From NCBI GenBank assembly GCA_017532485.1, contig JAFXJE010000012.1, positions 1 through 8,444 of the forward strand: DNA of 8,444 bases. Direction: 5' to 3'. Both the position numbers and the translations under genes were made by a program. The notes beneath the pieces were generated by a model that did no database searches, was not told where the DNA came from, and was given only the letters and a program-made list of their open reading frames with translations. This document shows, one piece after another, positions 6,358-8,444 of the stretch. Source of the DNA: Peptococcaceae bacterium (GTDB taxonomy: Bacteria; Bacillota; Peptococcia; Peptococcales; Peptococcaceae). Positions within the stretch are counted from its first letter, which is position 1. Every line of letters starts with the position of its first letter.

Positions 6358-7065
6358 TTATGCTTTACTCCATTCTAAAGGAGTAATTTTCTTGTTTTCA
6401 CTTTGCATAATCCACAAACCTTGACGATGAATACGCAAAATATGTTGAACAGGTGGTAAACCACACGCCATCATTCCATAGATAACCTCTTCAGGACGAA
6501 CATTAAATTCGCTGCCAGTCTGAATACCTAAATCAATTACTACTTTTTGACCATCAGCTTTTGCCTTGATATCCTTAATCCCAGGTCGAATATTTACAGT
6601 ACGTTTTTCTTTACTGTTTTTCTTAAAGCGCAAAATGTTTACTTCTTCACGCTGTAAAACATCATCAATAATTTTTGCCAATTGTTCATCAGCAACAGCC
6701 TCTACTGTTTCTACCAACAGCTGATATTCGGAGAAATTAACCAAAGACATTAAAGCCTCTTGCTTACCCTCCATTTTTTTCATGCGCACAATTTGAAAAG
6801 CTGGAGGTAAGGCTTTAACTAAAGCTTCTTCTACTACTGCTAAATCTATTTCTTCAGTTAATTCCATATCCATAAATTCTGCATCACTTGTTGTCCCTAC
6901 AGCTAAGGCAGAGGCAAAACTAATCTTTGGGTGTGGATTAAAGCCTTGGCTGTAGCCTAAAGGTAAGCCTGCTCTTCTGATACTGCGCTCCCAAGCATGA
7001 GTAATATCTAAATGGGAAAGAAAACGACCTTCCGCAGTTTTACGATAATGTATTCGTATTAGCAC
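6358..7065 (-). CDS. Radical SAM-linked DUF2344 protein (TIGR03936 type)
   Basis: This 235-residue protein belongs to a family named for its constant association with the radical SAM protein encoded just upstream; in some species the two are fused. The conserved N-terminal block includes GRFLSHLDITHAWERSIRRA (13-32) and GYSQGFNPHPKISFASAL (37-54), typical of DUF2344. It has no metal-binding cysteine cluster or membrane segment. Biochemical function is unknown; RNA modification or maturation is a reasonable guess from the neighbouring ribonuclease. The GTG start at 7065 has GGGAGG 8 bases upstream, so it is accepted. The gene overlaps the radical SAM gene by 26 bases, indicating coupled translation. 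Confidence 0.93.
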   Translation of the reverse strand: MLIRIHYRKTAEGRFLSHLDITHAWERSIRRAGLPLGYSQGFNPHPKISFASALAVGTTSDAEFMDMELTEEIDLAVVEEALVKALPPAFQIVRMKKMEGKQEALMSLVNFSEYQLLVETVEAVADEQLAKIIDDVLQREEVNILRFKKNSKEKRTVNIRPGIKDIKAKADGQKVVIDLGIQTGSEFNVRPEEVIYGMMACGLPPVQHILRIHRQGLWIMQSENKKITPLEWSKA

Positions 7066-8444
7066 GCAATTTTCCTCCCTTCAAATCCAAAGCAACATCT
7101 AAATCTTGGCAAACGCCACAAGCAGAACATTGACCAATACGGCAGTCAGGTGTTACTTCTGCTTTCATGGCTTTTTGATGTTCGCGAATTAAATAAGACT
7201 TTCTTACCCCACAATGGATGTGGTCCCAAGGTAATATTTCATCATAAGGAATTTCTCGATAAGCATAAAACTCAGGGTCTAAGTTGCAGTCAGCAAAGGC
7301 TTCCAGCCACCAATCCATATCGAAAAATTCACCCCAGCCATCCATTTTGCAGCCTTTTTCCCAAGCACGATATAATACTTGGCCTAAACGACGGTCACCT
7401 TTAGCAAAAATAGCTTCAATATAGCTTACTTGGCTGTCATGGTAATTATATTTTACGCGTTTATGCTTGATAAAATCACGCAAATAGCGTTGTCGACGAC
7501 GCAATTCTTCTGCTCGCACCTGTGGCTCGAATTGAAATGGGGTAAACGGCTTTGGCACAAAGCCAGCTACGCTGATCGTTACCTCTGGAGAAGGACCTTT
7601 ATTGCCATTAGCTCGGCGCACTTCATCACCGATACTGATTACTTTATAAGCAAGTCTAGCAATTCCTTCTAAATCCTCATCTGTCTCGGTCGGCAAGCCC
7701 ATCATAAAGTAAAGTTTAATCTTACTCCAACCATTACTAAACGCCATGCGTGCCACAATTTCCAAGTTTTCTTCTAAAACACCTTTATTAATAACATCTC
7801 GCAGTCGCTGTGTTCCTGCTTCTGGTGCAAAAGTTAAACTGGTGCGTTTTACCTTTTGCACTTCTTTCGCTAATTCCATTGAAAAATTGTCCACGCGTAA
7901 AGATGGCAATGATACGCTAACATGGTCTTTTTCTACTTTTTCAATTAAAGCAGGCAATAAAGTATCAATACAAGTATAGTCACTGGTACTCAAAGAAGTT
8001 AAGGAAATATCGTTATGACCTGTATTTCGCAAAATATCCAGACCTTGCTCCAATAGTTCTTCTTGGGTTTTTTCTCTCACTGGACGGTACAGCATCCCTG
8101 CCTGACAAAAACGACAACCTCTTGTGCAGCCCCTTTGTACTTCCAACATAGCACGATTATGCACCACATCTAGATAAGGTACAATAGGTTCCGTTGGGAA
8201 ATACGCTTTGTCCATATGCTGCAAATAGCGTTTTTGGATATACGCCGGTGCTTGTGGATGGTTAGGCTTAACCTCCGCAATAGTACCATCATCATGGTAA
8301 GTTACATCATAAAAACGTGGGATATAAACACCACCGATACCTACCAATTCATCCAACAATTCTGTCTTGATTATTTTGCCATCATGTTTTTCCAAATGCT
8401 CCAGCATGACTGCATAAACTTCCAAATTCATTTCTTCCCCTTCA
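7040..8444 (-). CDS. B12-type radical SAM protein (TIGR03960 type), 5' end outside window
   Basis: About 467 residues are visible, and the reading frame stays open to the right edge. The ATG at 8431 is not the true start: the codons before it read E-G-E-E, matching the GEGEE segment inside the B12-binding-like N-terminal region of this family, which is about 600 residues long. Counting from the methionine at 8431, the radical SAM cluster is RGCTRGCRFC (Cys102, Cys106, Cys109), which holds a 4Fe-4S cluster that cleaves S-adenosylmethionine. A C-terminal cluster CRIGQCSACGVC (Cys430, 435, 438, 441) may bind a second Fe-S centre or zinc. The family is related to MiaB-like methylthiotransferases in layout, but its reaction is unknown. 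It overlaps and presumably works with the DUF2344 protein. Confidence 0.93.
   Translation of the reverse strand, partial: EGEEMNLEVYAVMLEHLEKHDGKIIKTELLDELVGIGGVYIPRFYDVTYHDDGTIAEVKPNHPQAPAYIQKRYLQHMDKAYFPTEPIVPYLDVVHNRAMLEVQRGCTRGCRFCQAGMLYRPVREKTQEELLEQGLDILRNTGHNDISLTSLSTSDYTCIDTLLPALIEKVEKDHVSVSLPSLRVDNFSMELAKEVQKVKRTSLTFAPEAGTQRLRDVINKGVLEENLEIVARMAFSNGWSKIKLYFMMGLPTETDEDLEGIARLAYKVISIGDEVRRANGNKGPSPEVTISVAGFVPKPFTPFQFEPQVRAEELRRRQRYLRDFIKHKRVKYNYHDSQVSYIEAIFAKGDRRLGQVLYRAWEKGCKMDGWGEFFDMDWWLEAFADCNLDPEFYAYREIPYDEILPWDHIHCGVRKSYLIREHQKAMKAEVTPDCRIGQCSACGVCQDLDVALDLKGGKLRANTNTLS

Noticed and set aside
7150..7979. Plus-strand frames at 7150-7404, 7430-7672 and 7746-7979
   Set aside because: They lie antisense to the conserved radical SAM gene and show no domain or initiation signal.

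Overview
The window is a dense, minus-strand stretch from a low-GC Gram-positive-type anaerobe. The gene content fits Firmicutes, probably Negativicutes or a clostridial relative: a B12-type radical SAM protein, DUF2344 and RNase G/E in a row, a split ThrE exporter, a stand-alone ferritin-like protein, and purine-rich Shine-Dalgarno (SD) sites. The genus cannot be fixed from this sequence alone.

Positions 8444 down to 1162 look like one long operon of nine genes read right to left, with gaps of at most about 35 bases and several overlaps. In transcription order they are: a radical SAM protein (5' end outside the window), its DUF2344 partner, an RNase E/G-family ribonuclease, a calcineurin-like metallophosphoesterase, RidA, the large and small subunits of a split threonine/serine exporter (ThrE type), a rubrerythrin-like ferritin-domain protein, and a soluble histidine kinase without a sensor domain. 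The first three form an RNA-linked block. RidA plus ThrE form a serine/threonine-linked block. The ferritin-like protein and kinase are translationally overlapped and make an unexplained redox/signalling pair.

The operon ends in a striking 123-base nested inverted repeat (1041-1163). A perfect 17-bp outer repeat encloses an inner 18-bp imperfect stem. On the minus strand both stems are followed by T runs, so the element can act as a terminator. Its outer arm overlaps the stop codon of the kinase gene. It may be a mobile miniature or IS-derived repeat.

Left of this repeat lies a visibly more AT-rich gene, also on the minus strand and cut by the left edge. It encodes a D12-class (Dam/FokI-methylase-like) DNA adenine methyltransferase with its own good sigma-A-type promoter (971-999) and a 9-bp direct repeat flanking the -10 box, which could be an operator. 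This looks like acquired DNA, possibly part of a restriction-modification system continuing off the left edge. No tRNA, rRNA, CRISPR array, riboswitch or transposase gene was seen.
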